Of a DNA stretch of 64,000 nt, positions 33,815 through 46,195 are shown piece after piece; within the stretch, counting starts at the first letter, position 1; each line of letters begins with the position of its first letter. The translations under genes were made by a program, and so were the position numbers. A model generated the notes under the pieces. The model saw only the letters and a program-made list of their open reading frames with translations, was not told the DNA's origin and searched no databases. The stretch lies in the NCBI GenBank assembly GCA_030789695.1, contig CM061141.1, forward strand, positions 325,733,938 through 325,797,937. The letters run 5' to 3'. This DNA is from Scilla litardierei. Lineage: Eukaryota > Streptophyta > Magnoliopsida > Asparagales > Asparagaceae.

Positions 33815-34750
33815 CTTCCACCACCAGCACCCCGGCCCACCCCACAGGAGCCTACACCTCTGCCACCACCCCCACCACAGGGAGGTGATGGCGCTCCACC
33901 ACCAGTCTAGGCATGTACACCTGATGCCTGCCATGTTATTACTGCTCCACCTCTCGCCCCATCATTTTGTCACCATTTTGCTTGCCGACACGTTTTGATC
34001 ACTTTTTGCTTGGCACTATTCTATATATCAGTCTGGGGGAGAGTATACACTTCTGGCCCACATTTTTGTATCCATTCTGCATTTTCCATCCATCTTTTGC
34101 ATGCATGTTGCATTCATCACCTGCATATATCATTTCATCTTTTACTTTTTCATTTTATTTCGCATCATGCATCCACACCCACCATCCCCTGTCTTTTGTG
34201 TCCTAGTGCCACACTCAGCACATTGAGGACAATGTGATGTTTAGCTTGGGGAAGTGAGTGCACAATGCACTTTTTTATTTTCTTCATTTTTACCTTTATT
34301 TTTCACCTTTCTTTATTTTTCGCTCATTTTCACTCACTTTTTCATTTTCTTGCCACGCATCACGTTTTTTTACTTTTGGAGTGACTTGCATATGTATAGT
34401 TAGTTTTTTATTTTCTTCCTTATTTCTCTTACTTTCCTTGCTAGATATGAATTCCCTATGATGACTATATCTTGGTATTTGCTTTACTCTTATGCGCCTA
34501 CTCTCTTGCCAATCTATCGTTTTCATTTCTGATATCATATGCGATACATTGATATGCATTTGAGAAAAAGAACTTCCATCACTCATTATGTGAATTTGAA
34601 TGAAATTTTAGTGTTAACTGAGTCTAGGAACTATTATTGTATACTCTTCGTAGAAAACACACCAAGCTTCACGTATTGATTGCTCATACTTGGAGTACTG
34701 CTTTGCCTTTCAATTATCACTTCTTTTTTCATGAAATGTGTTTTGCACTT
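33815..34750 (+). other. C 3' noncoding region
   Basis: The conserved blocks GCACATTGAGGACAATG and TAGCTTGGGGAAGTGAG lie around 34217-34258. Further similarity to B and E runs to 34750. There is no gene. Confidence 0.65.
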
Positions 34751-36735
34751 TGATCAACTCGGAATTAACTCCGAAACGATGTTATTTACTACAAGCGCAC
34801 GTATAGCGACGAGCGGGTATTGAAAACGGGGAAGCGGTGCTATACTACCTATCTACTCCTAGGTTAGGTTAGACTTGCGGATTTATTGGTGGATGTGGAA
34901 TATGGAATGTCGTAATGGTGATGGATATGAAGGTCGTGTCAGTCGATATCGCCAACAATGGATTCCACACAATGTAAAAAGACTAGAGCTTTCGGACTCA
35001 CCACTAGGGCCGTCGGATGTCGACGCTAGGCTAGGTCTCTTACGTTGCATTGGTTTTATTCGGGATTGTAGCATCTAGGAAGTGAATTCATGCGTCTAAG
35101 CATCATGAATCTATCAAACCGTATGCACCCAGCTCGTGCGATAGATGCATACAATACGTGCATTAAGGATCTACAATAATCTCACCACTCTCGTGGTTCG
35201 AATGCTCTCAACTCATATCACTCTCGTGTGTTAGAGCTTCGAGGTATTTTGGTAGCTCTTGTTGATGCAATGGAGGTAGCCGTTAATTAGTGGTATAGTT
35301 CGTCGGTGGATCCCATCAAGGCACGAGCCGGGCATGGTCGCGAGCCTCGGTTGAATCCACTAACGTCCTAATTAAATCCATAGGATACTCCTTAAGCTAA
35401 TCGATTTCACAGACCACGGGCACGATCTCAGTACAAGTTCTCCTACAGATTTAGCCAGGTTAGCCAAAATACTCCCCTTTTATACCTAACGCATCATAAA
35501 AATCCTATCTTTGCATCTAAATCCTAAAGATCCATGGGCTAATCCCTTAGCCCTAGATGAGACTACTCATGCATGATAGCAATAGATATAAGAACGATAG
35601 AAAACTTCATTGCATGCATCAAAAAGATATTTCCTAAGCAATCAATAAGGATTAACGATAGAATTAACGAGAACAAAAATACTTATCTTGATACAAGAGA
35701 GGGGCATGTGGCATAGCCTAACTCCCAAAAGATCGTCTCCAAAACTTGATAGAAAATAAGATCTCACTCCAAACTCTCTCCAAGGTCCTCCTCTAATGAC
35801 GGCTACAATTCATAAATATAGTCCCCTCAAAACCCTAGCAAATAACCCAAAAAACCCTCTGAAATTCGTGCCCAAGATCAATTCTGGCCGCAACTTAAGT
35901 TCTGGGCCCCAGCTGACTCGGTCGAGTAACCCCCTACTCGGTCGAGTCAGCAGTAGGACAAAAATTCCTCCAAAAACGCTGCTTTGTCTGCACGGGTCGA
36001 GTAGGGTCTGCTCGGTCGAGTAGGTAGCTGCTCGGTCGAGTAGGTTGTCGAGTACAGATTTCAGCACTGCAGCGTCAACTTGTATAAATTCCCTAAATTT
36101 CATCCGACTTCCGATTGACACGTTCTTGGTGGCATGGGAACCTTTATGAAGTCTACTATCCATAAAAAATATTACAAAAATACTTTGCTCTCTGGAATGA
36201 TAGCAGATTTCAAAAGAGTGGGAGTCTGTTTGAAAATCCGGGCGTTCGCCTTACTCGACCGAGTGGCCTTCGTGCTCGATCGAGCTACAGTGCCGTGGAG
36301 AGAAGCTCAAAGTAGTCGCTCTGGAAATCGACTACTCGGGTCGAGTAGTCACCCTACTCGGTTGAGTAGGGTGTATACGATTCCTTTGCGAGATTTGCGT
36401 GTTACCTCGACCGAGCAGCTGATGCTGCTCGGGCCGAGTGGCTTGGGAAACTGACTCGGTCGCTCCTCGGCTGCTCCTTTCTCTTTCTCTCCCTCTAGTC
36501 TTCTTCTTTGGCACCTCAAGCATGTCGTCATGAGTCTTCTTGGTGCTCTTATATCGATGATCGTCTTATTGACTCCAAATTGCTCCAATATCGCTTTGAA
36601 TCCCTGAAATGGGCATAAACGCTTCGAAAGTCATATTGTTCCAAATAATAGCGTAAAAGTATATAAAATGGGGATTTGGAGGGTGAAATGTGTCATGAAA
36701 ATATGCGATAAAACATGCAAAGTAAGAGCATATCA
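34751..36735 (-). repeat. D 3' LTR (1,985 bp)
   Basis: On the minus strand the LTR starts TGATATGCTC and ends GAGTTGATCA. A polypurine tract (AAGCTTGTGGGATTT, 36736-36750 on +) directly precedes it, so it is the 3' LTR of a minus-strand element. Its palindromes are of CTCGGTCGAG type (35912-36462), about 90 bp upstream of a TATA-like sequence (35812-35820). It does not carry the invariant-loop hairpin series; only short CACGAGAGTG motifs occur near 35190-35230. Confidence 0.8.
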
Positions 36736-36828
36736 AAATCCCACAAGCTTACCTCTTACTCGTCCTCGAGGAAGACGAATACGAAGCTCACCGGGAGGTA
36801 AAAAAGATAAGAAAACGAAAAAGAATAC

Positions 36829-38361
36829 TGATCGCTCCTTATTTTACACATTTTTTCTGCATGTTTTCATGTCATTTTGATCGCCCATATTGAGTTTTCC
36901 ACTATTATTCGACGATATCATGTTGCTTTTCACTATTTCGTGTTTTTGTCGTATTTCAGGAGATATGGAGCGATCTCAAGCGAAAATGAGATCAAGGGAC
37001 TTTCATGCACACCGGAGCATTGCCCACGGCTTATTTGAGGAGCTAGCAGGGATAGGTGATGAGCAAAAGAGGAAGAAGTTTGATAGGATCGACGAGGAGG
37101 CGATGAAGAGAAGAAAAGAGCCCAGAAACAGCTCACTCGACCGAACAGAGAGTTCACTCAGCTGAGTGAAGAAGCGGACTCGGCCGAGTGAAGGGATACA
37201 GACTACCGATTTTCAAAGTTCACTCGGCCGAGCAAGAAAGTTCACTCGACCGAGTGAGTAAACTCACTCGCCTGAGTCTGACAGGGATTTTCTTCCGAGA
37301 AGCAGCCAACTTACTGGAGATTTGAGAAGACCCACTCGGCCGAGCAAGATTGCTCACTCGACCGAGTGAAGAAGCCCACTCGCCCGAGTGTGATAGGGTG
37401 ACAGACCCCCAATTTACCCAGATCTCTGTTTTTTATTGGGTCTGTCACTCGGCCGAGTGACACGTATCACTCGGTCGAGTGGCGCAGTCCGACTGCTACG
37501 CAGATTAGGGTTTTGGATGCACCAGGGGCAATTCTGTTTGTTATTTCTGAGATTTCTATAATGAATTGTGAGTAGTTTCGTCATTCTAGGGCATGGGGAT
37601 GAACCCTATGGATCCGATCTTTGAATTATGATGAATGAATTGAATTGTTGCTAGGATTTATAAAAGGTTAGGTTGTGATTGATTTAATACGAATAGCTAG
37701 AAATTTCCTTCGATTGGGGTTTGCAAGAGATTGGATCTCAATGGATAGGAATGCCTAAATATTCGATTTAGGTTTATAATCGAGATTCTCTAGATTTGGT
37801 TTGTAAGAGATTGGACCAAAGCTAGGATTTTTATTATAAATCTATACTAATATTTGTTTGCAAGAGATTGGACGAATACGAACTATCATAACCTAGATCG
37901 TAACTCGAGTTTGCACGAGAGTGGGCTCGATGTGCGATTGGATGATGATGTCGATCTTCATGCTAGTAGCTTAGGTTAGGGTTTGCATGAGAGTGGGCCC
38001 TAATCTAGGTTGCTATAGACCGGCAATAGCGTGAGAGAGTGAGCTTGGTTCTACATTCAGTTGCAACTAGTTCACCTTAATTCAAGCCTTACAATATTGA
38101 AATTCATGATCCACAAGGATAAGTGACGATCCGTAGTGGGGATTTCCTATCCCTAGACGCTTTTATTATATTGAATTCTATTTGCTATTTGAACGATTGT
38201 GACACATTAGTATCTCAATCATTCTTATTCCATCAATAACTAGGTGATCAAGGTAGAGTGCTTTCAATTGTCCTCCATGTGTTCGATACCCGCTCGCCAC
38301 TACACCGTGCACTTGCGGTAAGACTACAGTCGTTTTCCGGGTGTATATCCGGGCGCGATCA
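36829..38361 (+). repeat. E 5' LTR, with TATA region deleted
   Basis: This LTR has 1,533 bp against 1,727 in the 3' LTR. About 194 bp are missing near 37537, between GGCAATTCTG and TTTGTTATTTCTGAG, including the TATTTAAA found at 54745-54752 in the 3' LTR. The palindrome array (37134-37482) and hairpin array (37708-38012) remain. Confidence 0.92.
37708..38012 (+). other. Five-hairpin array in E 5' LTR
   Basis: The order is the same as in B. Examples: TTTGGT with ACCAAA around loop 37801-37814; TATTTGT with ACGAATA around loop 37858-37871; TCGAGT with GCTCGA; TTAGGGT with GCCCTAA. Stem sequences differ from B while pairing is largely kept. Confidence 0.78.
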
Positions 38362-38367
38362 AGTTTT

Positions 38368-38385
38368 TGGCGCCGTTGCCGGGGA
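38368..38385 (+). other. E primer binding site (tRNA-Asp type)
   Basis: TGGCGCCGTTGCCGGGGA lies seven bases past the LTR. From memory it is complementary to plant tRNA-Asp, the primer used by Athila elements. Confidence 0.78.
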
Positions 38386-38494
38386 GGCGACAGTATTTTA
38401 TTCTTTTTACTTAGCTATTTCTTTTTATTTTATTATTTTCACTCTTTTATTCCTCTATTGTGCTAACAATTCCATCAAGACTCTCTTTTTCTGT

Positions 38495-40029
38495 GTATGT
38501 ACACGAGACGAAGGCACATCAAGAAGACATATTATTTGATCCTTAGATCGAGCGTACGACAAGGAGGCTTAGAGTCGAGAGGAGACTTGCTATAGAGGAA
38601 GATCATATGGTCGCTCCGGAGACACCAGAGGAGTTAGCGGCATGCATGGCTAGGCTTGTCTCCATCCGATTAGGCTACGGTCCAAGACCACTTCTACTAC
38701 CTCGTCTATTGTGATGCCGGAGTTGGCGACCAACAAGAACTTCGAGCTTAAAACAGAACTTGTGGTGTCAATGCAACAAGACCCATTTCATGGGAACTCA
38801 CAAGAAAACCCACACTAGCATCTACAGTTGTTCTTGTCTAAATGTGCTACTTTCCAGATGCCCAGCGCACCGGTTGACGCTATTCGACTGTGCCTCTTCC
38901 CATTTACTCTTCGAGACAAGGCATTGTATTGGTTGAGGACGCAAGCTGAGGGGATCTTTACTACTTGGGATGAGCTGGCGAGCGCATTTGTCAGCAAATT
39001 CTATCCGCCATCCAAGACTATCAAGATAAGAAGTGCGCTCATGTCCTTCAAGCAAGGACCTCATGAAACTCTATATGAGGCATGTGAGCATTTCAAGAAT
39101 CTCCAACACCAATGTCCCCATCATAGTATTGAGGCATGGGAGCTTGTGCATAGCTTTTATAACGGATTGCAACCAAGCACAAAGCAGATAATTGATGCAA
39201 CCGCCAATGGAGCTATTTTATCAAAGACGCCGGATGATGCTACGGCCTTACTTGAGGAAATGGCCTCGAATAACCAACAATGGGCCGACGAGAGGGGGTA
39301 TTCTTCGTCATCCTTGAAGTCGGCAAGTATCTATGAGGCAAAAGGCGTAGCGGAGCTCTCTACAAAGTTTGACTCTCTTCACAAGGTCGTGGAGAGATTG
39401 GAGAAGTTGATTAGTGATTCGCATGGAACCCCCACCGTATCTACACCGGGAGGAAGTATGGGCGATTGGCAAGATCAAGCCCATGTTATGTATGTTGGAG
39501 GAGAGCAAGGAGAATGAGCTACGGAGCAAATTCAATATGTTGAGGGTAACACCGGTTATTGGGCAAACCCAGCTACGAGGAATCACCCGGGATTTTCATA
39601 TGCTAATAATGATGGAGCCTTGAATCCACCACTGCAACAACCACAAGCCCAGCATCCACAACAACCGCAATATCAACAAAGGGCACCCCAACAACAAAGC
39701 TATCCACTGAGGCCACAATCGGGGCCATACAGACCACCAGGGTATAACCAAGGATGGAGGGCACCTAATCCACCGCAAGTACCGCCGAGGTCAGACCATG
39801 AAGCGAGGGTTGAAAAATTCATGGCCGAACAAAAGAAGATAAATGCCAGATTGACGGCCCAACAAGACTCCCTCAACACCGTCGTGGCACAATTATCGGA
39901 GCAACTAGCATTGCTCAATAAGAACACTCAATAATTACCGGCTCAACCGGAACAAAACACACGGAGCAATACCAGTCACATCAATGCGGTAGTGGCGGTA
40001 ACTACTTGGGGCGAAAAGGACACTACTCC
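38495..40029 (+). pseudogene. gag: E gag-pro, gag part
   Basis: The beginning is shifted and carries a TAG in the conserved DPEIE phrase (about 38541). A long frame is open over 38828-39517 (FPFTLRDKALYWLRTQAEG, TTWDELASAFVSKFYPPSK, EMASNNQQWADERG); TGA at 39515-39517 ends it. The Pro/Gln-rich part 39620-39934 follows. The gene is cut at 40029 by Copia G1 and resumes at 47722 in the same phrase as B (GGKDTTPAMI). Confidence 0.85.
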
Positions 40030-40576
40030 TGATGGATCCTGTCAAAACAATGTTAGGATCGATAAATTAAGTTGAGACTTACGCTTGCGTACGCGGCACG
40101 GTAATCTCGGAACTTCGCCCTCGGATTCGCCACAACGGTCGATACTTCGTCACGTAGGATCGAAGCAGAGTTTCACTGCCTAAATCTCTAAGTAGAAGAG
40201 GATTTTAATGGAAGGGAGAAGAAGAACATAAGATGCCTTATGCAAACTTATGGCATGGAAACTGTGAATGAATGCCTTACCATTGGGTCCTATTTATAGG
40301 CTTTAGGGGTAGTTATTGTAGGAAATAACTAAATATAAGCTTATTAGCCTATATTAGCACATTCATTTATCTTCTTCTTTATCCACTTATCAAGTGCCAT
40401 TTTGCACTTATAAAGTGGCTTTTTCCACTTATCGAGTGGCTTTTTCCACTTATCGAGTGGTCCTTTTCACATGAGAAAAGGTTCCCTTCGCGCACGCCTT
40501 CGTGCACACGACATCTGAGGTCCGTATACCCTTATACATCCCCTCATGGGTGTATTTATGTCGTCCATATCCAACT
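40030..40576 (-). repeat. G1 3' LTR
   Basis: This is the partner of 47175-47721. It includes the CCACTTATCGAGTGG repeats at 40385-40462, upstream (minus strand) of the TATTTATA box near 40296-40303. Confidence 0.92.
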
Positions 40577-41600
40577 TCTCCCACTCACACTTGAGGGGAT
40601 TGTAAGGAAACATCTTTTCCTTTAACTCTTCTGTTTGTCATACCGAGAAATAGGCCGTGTGACCGTCATGCGCATAGAGTCCGCTGTTGTGCACTTGTTA
40701 GAGATACACAACACTCCTCGAGGTGCAAAGTTGAGTAGATCAACGCATGCTTTACCCTAGATTATTTCTTCACATTCTTATACTTTATATTCAACAATTG
40801 AACCCCATCTGGATTGCAATTGGCTGGCCAGCTTTGAATCTTTAAAGTCCAAATGTGAATGCGAAATTAATCTTCCTCTTCTTGCGATCCTTTCGATCTT
40901 GACTTGACTTGCTTTTCTAACATGCCCCGCCGGACCGAATTAACCATAGTCCATAAGTAATATGCTAAGATAGCAATCACCCAGTCAAATCTTAAGGAAC
41001 CAATTAGAGTCCATAAGGGTAACGAGTTAAGACCCATGTGGTCTTTGGGTCTCACATAATAGTAAACTTATTTACTATTCTAACCCAATGGTCAAAAATG
41101 CATACGTAGTATGAATACGTATTACAACATCGCTCCTTTCCCAGGGAGTGTATGTCTCAATGATGTTGTAAGGATGATGATCAGACACCACAATGTCTGA
41201 CTTTGAGTCCCTTTTTCTACTCAAATAATCCTTTGGACTCACATCCCGCATTTAGATAGATAGGATTTCAAAATCCTCTTAGATCTTCTGTAAGCATCCA
41301 TATGATGCAGATCTTTCATGCGACCATTTTGTTTAAGTCATGACTCTAAATCATCCGTCTGATGATTTTGACTTTAAACAGGTCTCATCTCTATTCTATC
41401 CGTCTGATAGAATAAGGCGGTTGCTTATGTGAGAGAGCCAACCTCAATCTGTCAGACATACTAGAAAGTATAGCTGAGATTTCAAAAATGTACACAAACA
41501 TTTCTTAAGAAATTCATATGCAATGTTTGAAAAAGAACTTATCCTTTTATTAAATTTGATCATTTACAGACATGGGAATTTATATTGGTACAACTCAGCT
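40577..41600 (-). other. G1 3' noncoding region with PPT
   Basis: The first bases read, on the minus strand, GTGAGTGGGAGAAG next to the LTR, a likely polypurine tract. The rest matches G2 60397-61460 but has no coding frame. Confidence 0.65.
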
Positions 41601-43457
41601 CTTACGTAATCCTTGAGATGATAAGTGTTTGTAAAACACATCTCTGGGGATCGCCTTCGTAAGCGGATCCGCTACCATCTCATGCGTAGATATGTACCTT
41701 ATGTCTACCTTCTTGGTCTTATCATAGTCTTTTGCAAGTCTGCAGTTCCTTTAAGTTACTGCATTATCCTCTTAACCGCTTTCTAGTGTTCTTGCCCTGG
41801 GTTGGGTTGGTAACGACTTACCATTCCAACGGCAAAACAGATGTCCGGTCTTGTACGCATCATAGCGTACATAATACTACCAACTGCACTGGAATATGGA
41901 ACTTTTTCCATAATTTTCTTTTGGTTCTTTGGACATGATTTTAGACATAAATTATCGCATCTGCTTATAGGAGTATCAATGGACTTGCAGTCCTACATAT
42001 TCCGTTCTAGAACCTTCTTTATATAAGTCTCTTGTGAAAGAGAAAGAAGTTTCTTCGAACGATTCCTTGAAATCTTAATTCCAAGGATATATGCGGCTTC
42101 TCCCATGTCTTTCATCTCAAAACTGATGAAAGCCAAGCCTCGATATCCATCACAAAGCCCTTGTCATTTCCGGCTATTAAAATGTCATCTACATATAGAG
42201 ACATAATAACGTACTTGCTCTTAATCCTCTTGATATATATACGCAGTTGTCTTCATCAAGCATGGTAAAACCATTTGATAAGATAACTTCTTGAAATCGT
42301 ATATACCATTGCCTCGAGGATTATTTAAGACCATATATGGATTTAAGAAGTTTACAAACCTTATGTTCGTTTCCTTCTTTTACAAACCCTGTTGGTTGTT
42401 CCATATAGATCTCCTCGTCCAATTCTCCATTGAGAAAGGCAGTCTTTACATCCATTTGATGTAATTCGAGGTCTAAGCAAGCTACCATTGCCAGAATCAG
42501 GCGAATCGAGGTAAAACGAACAACAGGTGAGAAGGTCTCTTCGTAGTCTATCCCTTCCTGTTGCATAAAACCTTTCGCGACAAGGCGAGCTTTATATCTA
42601 TCAATAGAGCCATCAGCCTTATGCTTGATCTTGAGAACCCATTTGTTCCCAATAGCTCTACGTCCTCTGGGTAAGTTAACTAAGTCCCAGACTTGGTTAA
42701 CTTTCATGGATTCTAACTCCTCTTGCATCGCTTCCATCCATTTGTCTTTAGCAGGGCAAGATACGGCATGTTTGAAAGTAGCAGGCTCGTCATCTTCTTG
42801 TAGTAAAGTCATAAAGGTTTGCGGAAATTCATCCTCAAATCTTAGAGGAGCCAACCTTGTACGACTACTATGTCGTATTTGAGATTCTTCAAGTCCTTGT
42901 TGACTCGAATTTAGATCAATTCTAATATCACTCCCACTTGGAATGTCGTTAGAATTGCTCCCACTTGGATCATTATTCCCGTATGGAATAGGATAATCGT
43001 CATTCGTATAATCCATTTGTGAAGGTTGAAACGTATTTTCGTTTTCACCAAGAATTCTCCCACTCGAATGAGGTAATCCTTCTTGATCATAAATCTCAAA
43101 TAGAGATAAGTCCTGACTTATCTCGCCCTGTCTTGGAAACTCGTTTTCCAAGAAAGTGACATCCCTTGACTCAAACTCAATTAGCCCACCATTGTCTTCT
43201 TGACTAACAAAAACATAACCTTTGGAGTTTTCTGCGTATCGTATAAAGATACATTTCCTTCCCCTTGGCCCAAGTTTGCCATACTTATGGGAGGAAATAT
43301 GTGCGTAGGATGCACAACCCCAAGGTTTCAAAATGTTTAAGTCAGGAGACCTTTGGTTCCACAACTCATAAGGAGTGGAGCTAACTAATTTCGAGGGTAC
43401 GCGGTTTAAAATGAAAGCGGCCGTCAATAATGCATCACCCCAAAAGGTGATTGGCAA
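41601..43457 (-). pseudogene. pol: G1 integrase C-terminus, RT and remnant RNase H
   Basis: The open part 42321-43457 covers the integrase end (PITFWGDALLTAAFILNRVP) and most of RT (WVLKIKHKADGSI, RLVAKGFMQQEGIDYEETFS, MDVKTAFLNGELDEEIYMEQ). TAA at 42321-42323 replaces the Gln seen in G2. The catalytic YVDDILIAG lies just beyond, near 42190. RNase H is cut near 41738: compared with G2 most of its centre, including the catalytic ADWAG, is missing; only its C-terminal part remains. Confidence 0.88.
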
Positions 43458-43463
43458 GTTAGC

Positions 43464-44400
43464 TTATGCCATCATTGAACGGACCATTTCCATTAAAGTC
43501 CTATTTCTCCTTTCTGCAACACCGTTTTGTTGAGGAGTATAAGGCATAGTTACCTGATGTACTATGCCTTTTTCATCACAAAGTTCCTTAAAACTTGTTG
43601 ATTGATATTCACTGCCCCTATCGGTTCGCAAGACCTTAATCTTGCTATCTAAATGATTCTCCACTAAACTCATATAGTTTTTAAAGCAAGCCAATGCTTC
43701 ACTTTTGTGGGATATCAAATAGATATGTCCGAATCGGGTGATATCAAAAAATGATGAAATAGGACTTCCCGCGTCTTGTCTTGACATTCATCGGACCACA
43801 TATGTCCGAATGGATAAGCTGTAATGGAACCTCGGCCTTTGTGTCGGTTCCAAACGGCTTGCGACAAGATTTCCCCACTAGGCAATGTTCGCAGTTCGAC
43901 ATTTCAACCTTTGAAACATTGGATAGAAGGTCACGTTTGGTAAGTCTATCCATACGCGTTGGTCCAATATGACCAAGCCTTGCGTGCCAACAAATCACAT
44001 CAGACTTATAAGTCTTAGAATTTGTAATAAGAAAATTTTCATTACACGAGGAATCATACATTGTACTCATTACAATAAATCCTTTAAATACAAACCCAGT
44101 ACCAATAAAGGAATTATTACAAAACAAGTTTACTTTACAATTTTGAAAGAACCAGCTATAACCAAGACCCATCAACACGACCACAGATATAATATTCCTT
44201 CGAATATCTGGAGCGAAGAGGACATCATGAAGTAGGAGAGTGCGGCCGTTGTCCAAGACTAGCTTGCAAGTCCCAACGCCTTTCACTTCAACACGTGTGT
44301 TGTTTCCTACATAGATCCACTTCGTTCCTTGGGGTATCCGGTGATACTCCACGAAGGACCGTCTGTCCCTTGCTATGTGGTCAGTGGCACCTGAATCAAT
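43464..44400 (-). pseudogene. pol: G1 protease end and integrase
   Basis: On the minus strand the DSGATDHIAR protease motif occurs at about 44370-44395, one base out of frame with gag. The integrase zinc-binding part (CWHARLGHIG to CEHCLVGK) and HSDICGPMNV, with the first catalytic Asp, follow. A frameshift near 43755 leads to RTDRGSEYQS and NGVAERRNRT with the remaining Asp and Glu. A TAA at 43464-43466 separates it from the RT frame. Confidence 0.88.
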
Positions 44401-45322
44401 TTATCCAAAATGGATTAGATTGCACAAGAAATATTGAACTAGAAACACATATGTAACTAGTATTACAAGTTACCTCGTCACTTCCACTCGTACATGAACG
44501 AGCATAGTGACCGAACTTGTTGCACTTGAAGCACTTGATCCTCTTCAAGTCTTTCTTCTTGTGCCATTTCTTGTGCCCACTCTTATGTTTGGGTTTCTTG
44601 GTAGACTCAGGTTGCTTATTACGTTCTTTAGTAGACTTCGAACGATCTTTCCGTTTCTTTCCCCCGTGTGAGGAACTAGCAACCATGTGCACTTCTGCAC
44701 TAGGCTTAGCAGCCGCAAGCCGCTCTTCCTCTAATTCGAGGTGCTTGGAAACATCGCTGAAGGTCTTGATGCTCTCATTATGAGTGAGATGCATCTTCAT
44801 TTGGTCCCACCCATTTGGTAGGGAACGTATGACTGCTTGGATTTGTTGCTCATCAGTGAGCACATGACCTGCGTCCTTTAACTCTGAGATTTGATTTGCC
44901 ATGTGTCGCAGATGTTTCCCCATGGAATGATCTGGACGTTTCTTGTATGAATCAAATCTTATAGTTAAGGCGCGAAGTTTTGACACTGATGTGCCACCAA
45001 ACTTCTCCTCTAGCTTGGACCATATGTCCATGGATAGGTCATGCTCACGGAAGATGCGCATTATGTCATCGGCCATACTGCTCAATAACGTAATGCGAGC
45101 TATCTTATTCTTCCGAGACCAAGCATCAAAAGCTTCCTTGTCTCGTCTGTATTGGGTCGTAGTGCCCAACTTGGGTTCAATCATTACGTTCTTTAGAGTT
45201 TCGAGCACTTCTTGCTCCTCTAAAACGTATTGTATCTTGATGGACCAAAGTTTGTAATTATCGCCGTTGAGTTTTTCACCTCTGTTTAACTCAGCGACGA
45301 TATTCTTTGAAGCGGAAGACAT
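44396..45322 (-). CDS. gag: G1 Copia gag
   Basis: I choose the ATG at 45322 (MSSASKNIVAELNRGEKLNG), 18 codons inside the longer frame, because it matches the usual Copia gag start. The protein has the Copia gag domain (YKLWSIKIQYVLEEQ, IWSKLEEKFGG, LPNGWDQMKMHLTHNE), a Lys-rich stretch and one CCHC zinc knuckle (CFKCNKFGHYARSC). The frame has no internal stop. It ends one base out of register with the protease frame, so this copy cannot make the full polyprotein by simple reading. Confidence 0.85.
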   Translation of the reverse strand: MSSASKNIVAELNRGEKLNGDNYKLWSIKIQYVLEEQEVLETLKNVMIEPKLGTTTQYRRDKEAFDAWSRKNKIARITLLSSMADDIMRIFREHDLSMDIWSKLEEKFGGTSVSKLRALTIRFDSYKKRPDHSMGKHLRHMANQISELKDAGHVLTDEQQIQAVIRSLPNGWDQMKMHLTHNESIKTFSDVSKHLELEEERLAAAKPSAEVHMVASSSHGGKKRKDRSKSTKERNKQPESTKKPKHKSGHKKWHKKKDLKRIKCFKCNKFGHYARSCTSGSDEVTCNTSYICVSSSIFLVQSNPFWIN

Positions 45323-46195
45323 TTTACTTTTAAAATGCTGCAAAAGACACAAAACCAAAGGTTTGATCAAAAACATTGCATTGAAAATTTCTTAAAATAT
45401 AATTCCCATTTGAAGTGATAATAGAATATCCCATTTGGATAGTTCTAAATTCAACTCCCACTTGGAATGATATTTATAATTTGATAAGTTACTTTCGAAA
45501 AATATTGAAGATGTTGTTATAGAATCGAAAAGGTTTCTACGATTCCAATCACCAGCTAGAACAATCCTTCAATATTTCCCCCTCACTTATCAAACGATAG
45601 TACTCTTATAGTACTTCGCAGCGGAAAAGTGTTTTTGAAAACGTATTTTTCAAAAAATATTTTGCAAACGTATTTTGCAGTATATTGAAAACGTATTTTT
45701 CAAATGCATTTTGCAAACATATTTTGCAAGGCATATACCCCATTATAGGGTGTTATAGCCAAAATATTTCGACAATTTCACCGGCCATTATCGGGGTCGT
45801 GCCGTGGCAAGGCCGAATTCATCTTCCTTTTGAAGTGAGAGTTGCCATCGCAACTTGGCCAAAGCTGGATCCCCCCTTGGGAAAAAATGCGATATTCCAA
45901 CTTAGTACCCTTATGATACTAGTGAAATGTACGGTAATCCCTGGCCATTTACCGGGATAAGTCGTACCCGTGACAAGGTCGGATCCCCCTTTTGGGGATT
46001 TTTCTGCAAACTATCGTCGCCGGCTCCCGTATGGATCCAGGCGTTTCCCCCTTATTGGAGAATTTTGCCGCAGATGACTGCCGTCGGCCCCGTATGGGCT
46101 AGGCTTGTAGGTTGCCGGGGACGAAACCATTGTCAAGGCCTCTGGCTAAATTGGTCGACCAATAATCCCGAATTGGTCGACCAATACCGACCAAT

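Larger units (their letters stand above)
32455..34750 (+). mobile_element. Athila-like element C, right part
   Basis: The sequence resumes in the middle of an Athila ORF-1 at the A1 target site and continues through the 3' noncoding region. It is cut at 34750 by the LTR of D. C is the outermost visible element of both nests. Its LTRs, gag and protease are not in the window. Confidence 0.8.

Noticed and set aside
32460..34750. C as the 3' continuation of A1
   Set aside because: It is on the opposite strand, begins in mid ORF-1 exactly at the A1 LTR edge and carries the target sequence; it is the host of A1.
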